Part shown: positions 8,569 through 17,051 of the stretch, piece by piece
How the letters are laid out: each line of letters begins with the position of its first letter
Numbering within the stretch: the first letter of the stretch is position 1
NCBI RefSeq assembly: GCF_049116555.1
Contig: NZ_JAGDYT010000025.1
Location: 248,001 to 312,000 of the forward strand
Origin: Maricaulis maris_C
GTDB lineage: Bacteria > Pseudomonadota > Alphaproteobacteria > Caulobacterales > Maricaulaceae
Direction: 5' to 3'
Length of the DNA stretch: 64,000 nucleotides
The notes under the pieces: generated by a model
Seen by the model: only the letters and a program-made list of their open reading frames with translations
Told to the model about the DNA's origin: nothing
The model's database searches: none
Made by a program: the position numbers and the translations under genes

Positions 8569-9318
8569 ATGCTGTCCTATTTTTCCAACCCCCAGCGTTT
8601 CGATCAGCTGGCCCGGACCCTGGTCCCGATTTTCGGGGTGCTGGCGCTCGGCCTGCTCGCCGTGGGGGTCTATCTGTCCTTCTTCGCATCGCCGCCGGAC
8701 TACCAGCAGGGCGAGACGATCCGGATCATGTATGTGCATGTGCCCGCCGCCTACATGGCGATGGCACTCTATGCGGCGCTCGCGGCGGCGAGTTTCGTCT
8801 ATTTCGTCTGGCGCCATGCGCTGGCGGATGCAGCGGCGGAGGTGATCGCCCCGATCGGCGCCGTTTTCACCGTTCTGGCCCTGTTCACCGGTTCGCTCTG
8901 GGGCAAGCCGATGTGGGGGACATGGTGGGAATGGGATGCCCGGATGACCTCCGTGCTGGTCCTGCTTCTTGTCTATCTGGGCTATATGGCCCTGCGCGCC
9001 GCGCTCGAGGATGTCCAGCAGGCGGCCCGGACCGGGGCCATCCTCGCCATGGCCGGCATTATCAATCTGGTGATCGTGAAATTCTCGGTCGACTGGTGGT
9101 CCAGCCTGCACCAGCCGGCCTCGGTTATTCGCTTCGATGGCCCGACCATCCATTCCAGCCAGCTCTGGCCATTGGCCATCATGGCATTGGGGTACAGCTT
9201 CCTTGCCGGCTGGCTGATCCTCTATCGCCTGCGCAGCCAGGCCTTGCGGCGCCGTGCCCGGACCCTGCAGCGCCAGCGTGAGCAGGCGGCCCGGGCACGA
9301 GAGGAGGCCGTATCATGA
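8569..9318 (+). CDS. ccmC: Heme handling protein CcmC
   Basis: Inner-membrane protein of the heme-handling family that presents heme to CcmE; 249 residues, six hydrophobic segments. The tryptophan-rich motif is plain (WGTWWEWDARMTS), as are the conserved histidine regions MYVHVPAAYMA and WWSSLHQPASVIRFDGPTIH. The C-terminal tail, about residues 220-249, is unusually basic and glutamine/arginine-rich. The stop codon overlaps the start of ccmD. Confidence 0.95.
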   Translation: MLSYFSNPQRFDQLARTLVPIFGVLALGLLAVGVYLSFFASPPDYQQGETIRIMYVHVPAAYMAMALYAALAAASFVYFVWRHALADAAAEVIAPIGAVFTVLALFTGSLWGKPMWGTWWEWDARMTSVLVLLLVYLGYMALRAALEDVQQAARTGAILAMAGIINLVIVKFSVDWWSSLHQPASVIRFDGPTIHSSQLWPLAIMALGYSFLAGWLILYRLRSQALRRRARTLQRQREQAARAREEAVS

Positions 9319-9470
9319 ACGCGTTTCTGGACATGGGCGGGTATGCGGCCTTCGTCTGGCCGACCTGGGGGCTCTCGTTTGCCGCGCTCGCAGGCCTGGT
9401 CGTGCATGCGATCATGGAACGTCGTGCGGCACAGGCCGCCTTGCGCCGGCTTGAAGAGGATGAAGCGTGA
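9315..9470 (+). CDS. ccmD: Heme exporter protein CcmD
   Basis: A 51-residue protein read directly from the sequence. Its start overlaps the ccmC stop (ATGA) and its stop overlaps the next start (TGATG). It has one membrane segment (about residues 18-33, LSFAALAGLVVHAIM) followed by a charged tail (ERRAAQAALRRLEEDEA), the standard CcmD layout. In relatives it holds CcmABC and CcmE together and helps release holo-CcmE. Confidence 0.9.
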   Translation: MNAFLDMGGYAAFVWPTWGLSFAALAGLVVHAIMERRAAQAALRRLEEDEA

Positions 9471-9976
9471 TGCCGTGGGCTCGCCTCATTGCCTGGCTGG
9501 CGGTGCTCGGTCTCGTGGCAGCCCTGGGCTGGCGCTATCTGGCCGATCAGGCGCCGCCGCCGACACAAGCTCTGCCGGTACTGCAGATGCAAACGCTGGA
9601 AGCACGCGCCGGTTTCGAGCCGGATGAGGTCGAGGGTGTCTGGCTGCTCAATGTCTGGGGCAGCTGGTGTGCCCCCTGTCATGCCGAGCACCCAGTGCTG
9701 ATGGCGCTGCGCAGTGAGGGGATTGCAATCTATGGGCTCAACTGGAGGGACACGCCCGAAGACGCCCAGCAATTCCTGGACGATCTCGGCAATCCCTTTG
9801 TCGGCGTGATGCAGGATGTCGACAATGCATCGGTCACCGCGCTGGGCATTAACGGGGCGCCGGAGACCCTGGTCATCAAGGATGGCGAGATATACGCCCG
9901 CTGGCCTGGACCGCTGACCTCGGACGCCTTGCGCAACGCGATCTATCCGGCCCTCGATCGCGCCAGTCGCGACTAG
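9470..9976 (+). CDS. ccmG: Cytochrome c biogenesis thioredoxin CcmG/DsbE
   Basis: Membrane-tethered periplasmic thioredoxin, 168 residues, that reduces apocytochrome c cysteines. An N-terminal anchor (LIAWLAVLGLVAALGW) precedes the thioredoxin fold with active site WGSWCAPCHAEHP. The CcmG-specific GINGAPETLVI and WPGPLTSDALR follow. The ATG at 9470 overlaps the ccmD stop; an in-frame GTG one codon earlier is less likely. The genes ccmE, ccmF, ccmH and ccmI are not here, matching the split layout (helABCDX) of many alphaproteobacteria. Confidence 0.94.
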   Translation: MPWARLIAWLAVLGLVAALGWRYLADQAPPPTQALPVLQMQTLEARAGFEPDEVEGVWLLNVWGSWCAPCHAEHPVLMALRSEGIAIYGLNWRDTPEDAQQFLDDLGNPFVGVMQDVDNASVTALGINGAPETLVIKDGEIYARWPGPLTSDALRNAIYPALDRASRD

Positions 9977-10584
9977 GCGGCGTCGGCTTTCCGGGCAGCC
10001 TTGGGCGTCCTGGCCTTTTTGGCGTTCTTTTCGGCCTTCTTGGCCTTGGCCTTGGCCTTCTCCTTCGCCTTTTTCTTGGCCTTCTTCTTCTTTTCCTTGG
10101 CCTTCAGCTTGGCCGCCTTGGCTGCCTCCTCGCCCTTCTCGAGCGTCTCGGCGATGCGGCGGAGGGTTTCCAGGAAGCTGGCCCGCTTGTTCTTGGGGAG
10201 GGCGGAGAGAATGGCCTTGTCCGCGTCCATGGCCCCGAGCGTAGCTGCCTCCAGAAGCGTGCGCCCATCGGCTGTCAGTTTGACCGCATTGGCGCGTGCA
10301 TCATCGGCGAGTTTCTCGCGTTCCAGGAGGCCATTCTTGACCATTCGCGCGACCAGCTCGGCCAGGGTGGATCGATCAATCCCGGTCGACTTCACCAGCT
10401 GGGTCTGGGTCAGCCCCTCCTCCTCCGCAGTCGCGTGCAGGACGGCGAATTGGCGCTGGGTCAGCTTCGCCCCGGCCATCGCCTTGGTGAAGCGTTCCGC
10501 GGCAAATTGCTGGGCGCGATGAAGCAGGTGTCCCGGGGATTCCGAGAGGTGGAAGGCCTTGGTGTCGTGCTTGTCGTGCGCCAT
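9973..10584 (-). CDS. MarR family regulator with a lysine/alanine-rich C-terminal tail
   Basis: Winged-helix DNA-binding protein, 203 residues. Residues 1 to about 150 form a normal MarR domain: helix-turn-helix LTQTQLVKSTGIDRSTLAELVARMVKNG, wing EREKLADDARANAVKLTADGR. The last 50 or so residues (from KAAKLKAKEKKKKAKKK onward) are almost only K, A and E, resembling histone H1 or HU-like tails. It probably adds nonspecific DNA binding, but that is inference. It is convergent with ccmG, sharing a CTAG stop overlap, and stands alone. Confidence 0.85.
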   Translation of the reverse strand: MAHDKHDTKAFHLSESPGHLLHRAQQFAAERFTKAMAGAKLTQRQFAVLHATAEEEGLTQTQLVKSTGIDRSTLAELVARMVKNGLLEREKLADDARANAVKLTADGRTLLEAATLGAMDADKAILSALPKNKRASFLETLRRIAETLEKGEEAAKAAKLKAKEKKKKAKKKAKEKAKAKAKKAEKNAKKARTPKAARKADAA

Positions 10585-10674
10585 GACGCCCCCCGTGTGC
10601 TCGGGAATTCATCCTAGGTCGGATTTATAACGCGAGAATGACAAATGTCCGAGCACGGAATGCCGGTATCGGTT

Positions 10675-11316
10675 CTACCCACCATCCGGATTTTTGGGCT
10701 GGTTCTTCAGCACAAGCGGCATTTGTGATGCGGCAAAACCGATCGACAGGACCATCACACCCAGCTTGGCGTTGGACCAGAAGGCCTCACTCAGCTCCAG
10801 CCCGGCAAACCAGCGCGCGCTCTCCGGCACAACACTGTCGGTGATGTGGCGCCACATCACCTCGTTGAGGAAGGCCAGGAACTGGAACCAGAGCGCCCAG
10901 CGAATTGCCAGCAGCATCCAGGCCCGGTCGGTCAGTTCGAAAATGTGCTTGAAGAAGACCTTCCAGATGTTCTGGCCGAAGGCGAGGCTGACGAGGATCA
11001 GATAGGACAGGAAAAGATTGATGATGGTCGGCTTGGCGTAGATGAAGACGGGGTCCTGCAGGAAAATCCCCAGAGCGCCAAAGAAGAGCACGATGACCGT
11101 CGTGAAGACGAGCATGGGTGGGATCCGCTTCTCGACCCGGATCGACATCACCAGGGCGATCGTTGCGGCGATCATGTAGGCGCCGGTACCGATATAGATC
11201 GCCTGATCGGCCGCAATCATGCGGGCGACATTGTAGACGACGATCCACACCCCGATGGGGCCGGCATCGATCAGGAGGCGCGAGCTCTGCTCGGACGTTT
11301 TCTGGGTCTGGGCCAA
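10675..11316 (-). CDS. yciB: YciB/IspZ-type septation protein A
   Basis: Inner-membrane protein of 213 residues with about six hydrophobic segments. Family segments include LLIDAGPIGVWIVVYN, KPTIINLFLSYLILVSL, WKVFFKHIFELTDRAW and LNEVMWRHITDSVVP. In relatives it supports envelope and septum integrity. It ends the minus-strand run mtaB-ftsY-EamA-yciB, with only 21 bases between it and the EamA gene. Confidence 0.92.
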   Translation of the reverse strand: MAQTQKTSEQSSRLLIDAGPIGVWIVVYNVARMIAADQAIYIGTGAYMIAATIALVMSIRVEKRIPPMLVFTTVIVLFFGALGIFLQDPVFIYAKPTIINLFLSYLILVSLAFGQNIWKVFFKHIFELTDRAWMLLAIRWALWFQFLAFLNEVMWRHITDSVVPESARWFAGLELSEAFWSNAKLGVMVLSIGFAASQMPLVLKNQPKNPDGG

Positions 11317-11337
11317 GATCGGCTCTCCGTTTGCGGT

Positions 11338-12186
11338 TTACATCACCTGAAGCAATACGAGCCCGGCAGCAAGACAGATTGCAAGCGTGATGCGCCGTCC
11401 GCCGAAGGGTTCCTTCAGTACGAGGGCGGCGAGCAGCGCACCCAGCACGATGGAGAGCTCTCGCAGGGCTGCCATCGGCGCAACCGGTGCATTGGCATAG
11501 GCGTAGAGCGCGAGGCCGTAGGTGGCGAGATTGAAACCCATGCACATCAGGGCCGGCCTTGTCTCCTGCCGCGCGATCGCGAGGAAATGCGCGCCGCGTC
11601 GGAAGATGGCCGTCGGCAGGATGGTCAAGCCGGACAGGACAAAGAACCAGCCCAGATAGATGAAGAGCTGGCCGGACGTTCGCACGCCTGCCGCGTCGAT
11701 GACGGTATAGCTGGCCGTCATGCTCGCTGCGGCGAGGGCCAGCAAGATGAGTTTCAATTTCGGGCGACCATCCTTCTCCGGCCAGGCAAAGCCGATCAGG
11801 GCGGCGGTGGCAATGCCCAGTCCGGCCATCTGACCCGGGCTGACGGCTTCCTGGAGAAAGACAAAGGCGGCAATCGCTGCCAGGGCAGGGGCGGCGCCAC
11901 GCATGACGGGGTAGGCCAGATTCATCTCGCCCTCATTGAAGGCGGCGACCAGCAGCATGTTGAAGGCCCAGATCACCAGGGCCCCGGCGAGCAGGAAACG
12001 CCAGACTTCCCAGGGCGGTATCGGCTGGAAGAGGAGCCAGGGCAGGATGAGAATGGCCAGAAAGCCCTGGGTCAGGCCCCGAAAGACCAGCCGGTCATCC
12101 GCCTTTTTGGTCAGCAGGGTCATGATGGCGTGAGCCAGCGCCGAGCCCAGCATCGCCACTGTGGCAAAGGCGAGCGTGTTGTCCAC
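11338..12186 (-). CDS. EamA/DMT superfamily transporter
   Basis: A 282-residue membrane protein with about ten hydrophobic segments in two EamA halves, for example YPVMRGAAPALAAIAAFVFLQE in the first and APMAALRELSIVLGALLAALVLKE in the second. The substrate is unknown. It starts with GTG 3 bases after the ftsY stop, with GGAAGG just upstream, so it is translated with the ftsY operon. A functional link to FtsY is not implied. Confidence 0.85.
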   Translation of the reverse strand: MDNTLAFATVAMLGSALAHAIMTLLTKKADDRLVFRGLTQGFLAILILPWLLFQPIPPWEVWRFLLAGALVIWAFNMLLVAAFNEGEMNLAYPVMRGAAPALAAIAAFVFLQEAVSPGQMAGLGIATAALIGFAWPEKDGRPKLKLILLALAAASMTASYTVIDAAGVRTSGQLFIYLGWFFVLSGLTILPTAIFRRGAHFLAIARQETRPALMCMGFNLATYGLALYAYANAPVAPMAALRELSIVLGALLAALVLKEPFGGRRITLAICLAAGLVLLQVM

Positions 12187-12189
12187 GCG

Positions 12190-13119
12190 TCAGCCTTCCA
12201 GCCCGGCCAATGCGCGCGAGAAATCCCGTGCGGAAAAGGGCTGGAGGTCAGCCTCGCCCTCGCCAATGCCGATATAGTGGATTGGCAGCTGGAAATTCTC
12301 GGCAACCTGGACGAGGGCGCCGCCCTTGGCGGTTCCGTCCAGCTTGGTCATCACCACGCCTGTCACGTCCGAGGCTTCCAGGAAGGCCTGGGCCTGGGAC
12401 ACCGCGTTGGAGCCGACGGTGCCATCGAGCACAAGCACGACATGATGGGGCGCGTCCGGCATCCGCTTCTTGATGACCCGCACGACCTTTTTCAACTCAT
12501 CCATCAGCTCGGCCTTGTTCTGAAGCCGGCCGGCCGTGTCAATCAGCACGACGTCATGCCCGTCGCGATCGGCCCGGTCGATGGCGTCATAGGCGAGGCC
12601 TGCCGCATCGGCGCCGATTTCACGCTTGATGACCGGGGCGTTTGCCCGCTCACCCCAGATCGAGACCTGTTCGATCGCGGCCGCGCGGAACGTGTCGCCG
12701 GCGGCGAGGATCGGATTCCGGCCTTCGCGCTTCAGCTTCACGGCAATCTTGCCCAGGGTCGTGGTCTTGCCCGAGCCATTGACCCCGACAAACAGGACGA
12801 CTTGCGGTTTGCTGCCGCCGAGATCGAGCGCCTGTTCCAGTGGTGTGAGGGTTTCGGCGACGACGTCTGCGAGCGCTTCGCGCACTTCTTCATCCGACAC
12901 TTCCTTGTCGAAGCGATCCTTGGCCAGGCGCTCGGTGACACGCATGGCCGCGGCCGCGCCGAGATCGGCTGCGATGAGGACATCTTCCAGCTCGTCCAAC
13001 GCTTCGCGGTCGAGCTTTCGCTTGGTGAAAATTGCAGTGACGCTGTCGCCCAGCTTGGTGGAGGAGCGTTTCAGCCCCTGCGCCAGTCGGGAAAAGAAGC
13101 CCGGTTTCTTCTCGCTCAT
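12190..13119 (-). CDS. ftsY: Signal recognition particle receptor FtsY
   Basis: SRP receptor GTPase that docks ribosome-nascent chains at the membrane, 309 residues. The NG domain is complete: G1 GVNGSGKTTTLGKIA, G2 DTFRAAAIEQ, G3 DTAGRLQNK, G4 TKLDGTAKGG, ending with FSARDFSRALAGLEG. The acidic A domain is short, as is usual in alphaproteobacteria. Its ATG overlaps the mtaB stop by 4 bases. Confidence 0.97.
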   Translation of the reverse strand: MSEKKPGFFSRLAQGLKRSSTKLGDSVTAIFTKRKLDREALDELEDVLIAADLGAAAAMRVTERLAKDRFDKEVSDEEVREALADVVAETLTPLEQALDLGGSKPQVVLFVGVNGSGKTTTLGKIAVKLKREGRNPILAAGDTFRAAAIEQVSIWGERANAPVIKREIGADAAGLAYDAIDRADRDGHDVVLIDTAGRLQNKAELMDELKKVVRVIKKRMPDAPHHVVLVLDGTVGSNAVSQAQAFLEASDVTGVVMTKLDGTAKGGALVQVAENFQLPIHYIGIGEGEADLQPFSARDFSRALAGLEG

Positions 13120-14450
13120 CCGGTGATGACCCCCTGAAGTTCGCGCCCGTCATGCCCGGATATGGCGATATCGACAAGCGCACCGGGCCGCGGAATGTCG
13201 GCTTCGGGTATGCGGATACTGGCAAAATTGCCGGCCCGCGCGAAGCCCGGTTTTTCGACCAGCGCGGCCTTCTCGATGCCGATCATGCCGTCGAGATGAG
13301 CGACCAGCGCTTCATCGGCCTTCGCGCGCAGCCGGGTGGCGCGATCCTTGATGACGGCCCGTTCAAGCTGAGGCATGCGGGCCGCCGGCGTGCCCGGGCG
13401 CGGCGAGTAGGGAAATACATGCAGATAGGCCAGTTGGCATTCGTCGACGAGCCGGATCGAATTATCGAACATGGCCTCGGTCTCGGTCGGGAAACCGGCA
13501 ATCATGTCGGCGCCAAACGCGATCTCGGGTCGAGCTGACTTCAGCCGATCACACAGGGCGATGGCGTCATCGCGCAGATGCCGGCGCTTCATGCGCTTGA
13601 GGATCATGTCATCGCCGGCCTGCAGCGACAGGTGGAGATAGGGTGCGATCCGGTTTTCGCCGGTGACGGCTTCGAACAGCGCCTCGTCAATCTCGATGGC
13701 GTCGATCGAAGACAGCCGCAGGCGCGGCAGGTCAGGCACATGCTTGAGAATGGATTGGACCAGGCGTCCCAGCGGCGGCGTTCCGGGCAGGTCGTCACCC
13801 CACGAGGTCAGGTCGACACCGGTCAGCACGACTTCGCTATGGCCGCTGTCAACGAGCGTCTTGATCTGGTCAACCACCTCGCCGGCTCCGACCGAGCGTG
13901 AATTGCCACGGCCATAGGGGATGATGCAGAAGGTGCAGCGATGGTCGCAGCCATTCTGGACCTGAACATAGGCGCGGGCGCGGCCCTCCATGCCCTCGAC
14001 CAGATGGCCCGCCGTTTCGGTGACGCTCATGATGTCGTTGACGCGCACTTTCTCGGTACCACCGAGAAGGTCAGCCGGCTTGAAAGTCTCCGCCTTGAGT
14101 TTTTCGTCATTGCCGATGACACGGTTCACTTCCGGCATGTTGCCGAACATGTCCGGATCGACCTGGGCGGCACAGCCGGTGACGATGATCCGGGCGTCGG
14201 GGTTGTCGCGGCGCGCTCGGCGAATGTGCTGGCGTGCCTGGCGCACCGCCTCATTGGTCACGGCGCAGGTGTTCACCAGGATTGTATTGGTCAGCCCCTG
14301 CTCACGCGCATGCTTGCGCATGACCTCGCTCTCCCAGGCATTGAGCCGGCAGCCGAAGGTCAGAATGTCGAGCCCGGCTTCGGTGTCGACCGGCCGTGTC
14401 GGCGGGGTGTCGGCACCGGAAGCGGCCGGATTGTCATCATGCGTGCTCAT
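13116..14450 (-). CDS. mtaB: tRNA t6A37 methylthiotransferase MtaB
   Basis: Radical-SAM enzyme that converts t6A37 to ms2t6A37 in tRNA. The N-terminal UPF0004 domain has its three cysteines in FGCRLNAWES, NTCAVTNEA and TGCAAQ. The radical SAM CxxxCxxC lies in GCDHRCTFCIIPYGRGNSRS, and a short TRAM-like tail ends at GRELQGVITG. In-frame ATGs at 14489 and 14483 are also possible; I prefer 14450, which leaves about 28 residues before LDILTFGC. It heads the ftsY operon. Confidence 0.93.
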   Translation of the reverse strand: MSTHDDNPAASGADTPPTRPVDTEAGLDILTFGCRLNAWESEVMRKHAREQGLTNTILVNTCAVTNEAVRQARQHIRRARRDNPDARIIVTGCAAQVDPDMFGNMPEVNRVIGNDEKLKAETFKPADLLGGTEKVRVNDIMSVTETAGHLVEGMEGRARAYVQVQNGCDHRCTFCIIPYGRGNSRSVGAGEVVDQIKTLVDSGHSEVVLTGVDLTSWGDDLPGTPPLGRLVQSILKHVPDLPRLRLSSIDAIEIDEALFEAVTGENRIAPYLHLSLQAGDDMILKRMKRRHLRDDAIALCDRLKSARPEIAFGADMIAGFPTETEAMFDNSIRLVDECQLAYLHVFPYSPRPGTPAARMPQLERAVIKDRATRLRAKADEALVAHLDGMIGIEKAALVEKPGFARAGNFASIRIPEADIPRPGALVDIAISGHDGRELQGVITG

Positions 14451-14521
14451 GGCGTGCGGATAAGTGGTGGAGTGGCTGCCCATCGTCAAGCCGCGCGGGC
14501 AATCACTCCGTCACTCCGGTG

Positions 14522-15136
14522 TCAGGATCGGGCCATGACCCGCTTGGTCGCCTCGCCAACCATGACCGCCCAGATGCCGAGCAGGGCGTGGTAGAGGTGC
14601 CAGTTGGTGATCCCGAATGTTGTTTCGGTTCGGCTTCCCCCTATCAGGATGGAGGCCACGCCAAGCACCAGGAAGCTGGCCAGCCAGGCCAGGCCCGCCG
14701 GGCGCTGGCCGTGCATGATCAACATGCCGCTGCCGATCAGTCCGAGGATGAAGGCCAGCGTCGGCAGGAAGCCGAGAACGCCGCCCGTTCCGGGGAAAAT
14801 CATCAGGAAAACGACAAGCATGGGAATGCCGTATCGCACATAGCGAGTGATGCCCGGATCCAGTCGGGCATCATTCGCTTTCAGCAACAACCCGGTGGCG
14901 ATCAATAGCAGGCCGGCCGCCGCTGCGAACTGGCTGGTCAGGCTGTGTGCTTCGGCGAGGGCGTCGACCTGTCCCGAGGCAAAACGGATCGCCCCGATCA
15001 GTGCGGCAAAGCCCATCAGTCCGAGGCCCAGCCGGATCATCCGGACCTTGCCATTGCGCCGGTGCGGCCAGAGTAGATAAATGCCGAGAATCGCCCCGAT
15101 CGTGACCAGGGCGTCGGTCAGGGCAAAGGCGATCAT
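14522..15136 (-). CDS. Seven-helix membrane protein of unknown function
   Basis: 204 residues, nearly all hydrophobic, with about seven predicted helices, starting MIAFALTDALVTIGAILGIYLLW. The polar spots are IGAIRFASGQ and the C-terminal WHLYHALLGIWAVMVGEATK. It resembles DUF6962-type proteins, but I am not sure of the family. The start overlaps the stop of the DUF885 peptidase gene by 4 bases, so both are one transcript. Confidence 0.75.
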   Translation of the reverse strand: MIAFALTDALVTIGAILGIYLLWPHRRNGKVRMIRLGLGLMGFAALIGAIRFASGQVDALAEAHSLTSQFAAAAGLLLIATGLLLKANDARLDPGITRYVRYGIPMLVVFLMIFPGTGGVLGFLPTLAFILGLIGSGMLIMHGQRPAGLAWLASFLVLGVASILIGGSRTETTFGITNWHLYHALLGIWAVMVGEATKRVMARS

Positions 15137-16974
15137 TCGACCGCCTCCGCCAGCTCCGCTTCCTGCTCACCGATCCAGGCCAGCATCTTCGCTTCCAGGG
15201 CTGACAGCGGCATGGCGCCATCGTCCAGAAGCCGATCATGGAAGGCCCGGATGTCGAAGTCTGCGCCAAGCCGGGCTTCGGCCTGGGCGCGCAAATCACG
15301 CATCAGCAACTCCCCGGACTTGTAGGCCAGCGCCTGGCCTGGCCAGGAGATATAGCGCTGGACCTCGGTGCGCACATTGTGAGGCGCCAGGGCTGAATTC
15401 TCCAGCAGGCAGGCTTCAGCCTCGGCCTGGGTCCAGCCCATGTAATGGATGCCGGTATCGACCACGAGACGACAGGCGCGCCACATCTCATAGGTCAGGC
15501 GGCCAAATTCCTCATAGGGCGTTGTATAGAGCCCCATATCGGTGGCCAGTGTCTCGGTATAGAGACCCCAGCCCTCGCCAAAGGCGGTGATATAGCTGTC
15601 GCGGCGGAAATCCGGCACGTCTTCGAGCTCGGCGGCGATCGAGATCTGGTGGTGGTGACCCGGCACGGCCTCATGCACCGTCAGGGCCGGCAAGGTATAA
15701 AGCGGGCGCTGGGTGAGGTCATAGGTGTTGACCATGTAGCCGCCGGCCACACCATTTTCGAGATCGCCCGGCCAGTAGCGGCCCGTCGTATAGGTTGGGG
15801 CCATCGTGTCCGGAACGGGCCTGACGCCGTAGGGCAGGCGCGGCAGATTGCCGAAGAAGCGCGGCATGGCGTCATCGGCCCGCTTCGATATCCAGGCTGC
15901 ATGCATCAGCAATTCTTCCGGTGTCTCGGCGTAGAATTGCGGGTCCGTGCGCAGGAAGTTCAGGAATTCCGCGAATGTGCCTTCGAAGCCCGTGCGGGAA
16001 ATCACGTCGTCCATTTCCGCCCGGATGCGCGCAACCTCATTGAGGCCGCGCTGGTGAACCTCCTCCGGCGATGTATCCAGTGTGGTGTGGTAGCGGACGA
16101 CGGTCTGGTAGTATTCGCGACCCTCCGGAGTTTCCGAAATGCCCAGACTCTCGCGGGTCTGCGGGATGTACTCGTCCTGGAAGAAGGCGAGCAGAGCCTC
16201 GTAGGCCGGGATGGCGGCGTCGCGAATGGCAGCCTCGGCGTCAGCGCGCACGCGATCACGCTCGGCTTGCGGCAGACCTTCCGGCAAGCGGTCGATCGGG
16301 GCGATCAGGAGTGTGGTCAGCGTTTCCGGGTCGCTCAGCGATTCGATCTGGGAGGCGGCCAGCTCGGCGATCAGGCGCGGTTGGGTGAAGCCGTCTTCCA
16401 GCCCCTGCCGCATCCAGGCGATATTGGCGTCGAAATAATCCGGGATGGCATTGATCCGCGCGACCCAGGCGTCGGCGCGGGCAATTGTGCGCGGGCGGGT
16501 CGAGGCGGAGGCATAGGACGGGGCCGAGAAGAAGCCGCTGTCATTCCGGAACGGGGCGCGCATTTCGTCAAAGGGTGCCAATTCCACCCGGAAACGCAGG
16601 ATGTAGTCGAGTACGGCATAGGAGGTCGCGTCATTCTCATCGAGCGCGTCGACGTTGATGGCTTCGAGCCGTTCCAGAAACCCGGCTTCGGCCTCGGCCT
16701 GGGCGGCGAGGCTTTCGGGCGCAACGTCAAACCATTCGCCGGCCGCTTCCAGATCGCCGTCGCGAGCGCGGGCGCCGGGGCTGTTCTCATGCTCGAAAGC
16801 TTCAAAATCCTCGACCAGTTGGGCGAAAGCGCTGGCGGCCGTCTCGTCCTGCGTGGTCAAGGCAGTCTTGGCGGTCTGGTCCGCCGGCGACATGGCAAGA
16901 GCGGCAGGCGCGGTCATGCCCAAGACGAGCAGCGAGGCGCCGGCGAGCAGGCGCGCGGGTCGTTGAAAAAGCAT
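15133..16974 (-). CDS. DUF885 family exported metallopeptidase
   Basis: Predicted zinc carboxypeptidase-like protein, 613 residues. The start at 16974 has a good ribosome site (GGGGAGAG) and gives a signal peptide MLFQRPARLLAGASLLVLGMTAPAALA. The metal-site motif HEAVPGHHHQ and the downstream glutamate in FGEGWGLYTETLA are both present, and the C-terminal YISWPGQALAYKSGELLM is a DUF885 hallmark. A peptide-degrading role in the periplasm is expected from the family; the substrate is unknown. Confidence 0.92.
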   Translation of the reverse strand: MLFQRPARLLAGASLLVLGMTAPAALAMSPADQTAKTALTTQDETAASAFAQLVEDFEAFEHENSPGARARDGDLEAAGEWFDVAPESLAAQAEAEAGFLERLEAINVDALDENDATSYAVLDYILRFRVELAPFDEMRAPFRNDSGFFSAPSYASASTRPRTIARADAWVARINAIPDYFDANIAWMRQGLEDGFTQPRLIAELAASQIESLSDPETLTTLLIAPIDRLPEGLPQAERDRVRADAEAAIRDAAIPAYEALLAFFQDEYIPQTRESLGISETPEGREYYQTVVRYHTTLDTSPEEVHQRGLNEVARIRAEMDDVISRTGFEGTFAEFLNFLRTDPQFYAETPEELLMHAAWISKRADDAMPRFFGNLPRLPYGVRPVPDTMAPTYTTGRYWPGDLENGVAGGYMVNTYDLTQRPLYTLPALTVHEAVPGHHHQISIAAELEDVPDFRRDSYITAFGEGWGLYTETLATDMGLYTTPYEEFGRLTYEMWRACRLVVDTGIHYMGWTQAEAEACLLENSALAPHNVRTEVQRYISWPGQALAYKSGELLMRDLRAQAEARLGADFDIRAFHDRLLDDGAMPLSALEAKMLAWIGEQEAELAEAVE

Positions 16975-17051
16975 AAATCTCTCCCCTGTTGGCCAGAGGA
17001 TGGCCCGGCACGCGACGACCCGCAAGCCGGGCCGTCATCGCGCGGATCCGA

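Noticed and set aside
10846..13137. Long open frame of 763 codons on the plus strand across yciB, EamA and ftsY
   Set aside because: It crosses three complete genes on the opposite strand, has no ribosome site or motif, and reads as low-complexity shadow.
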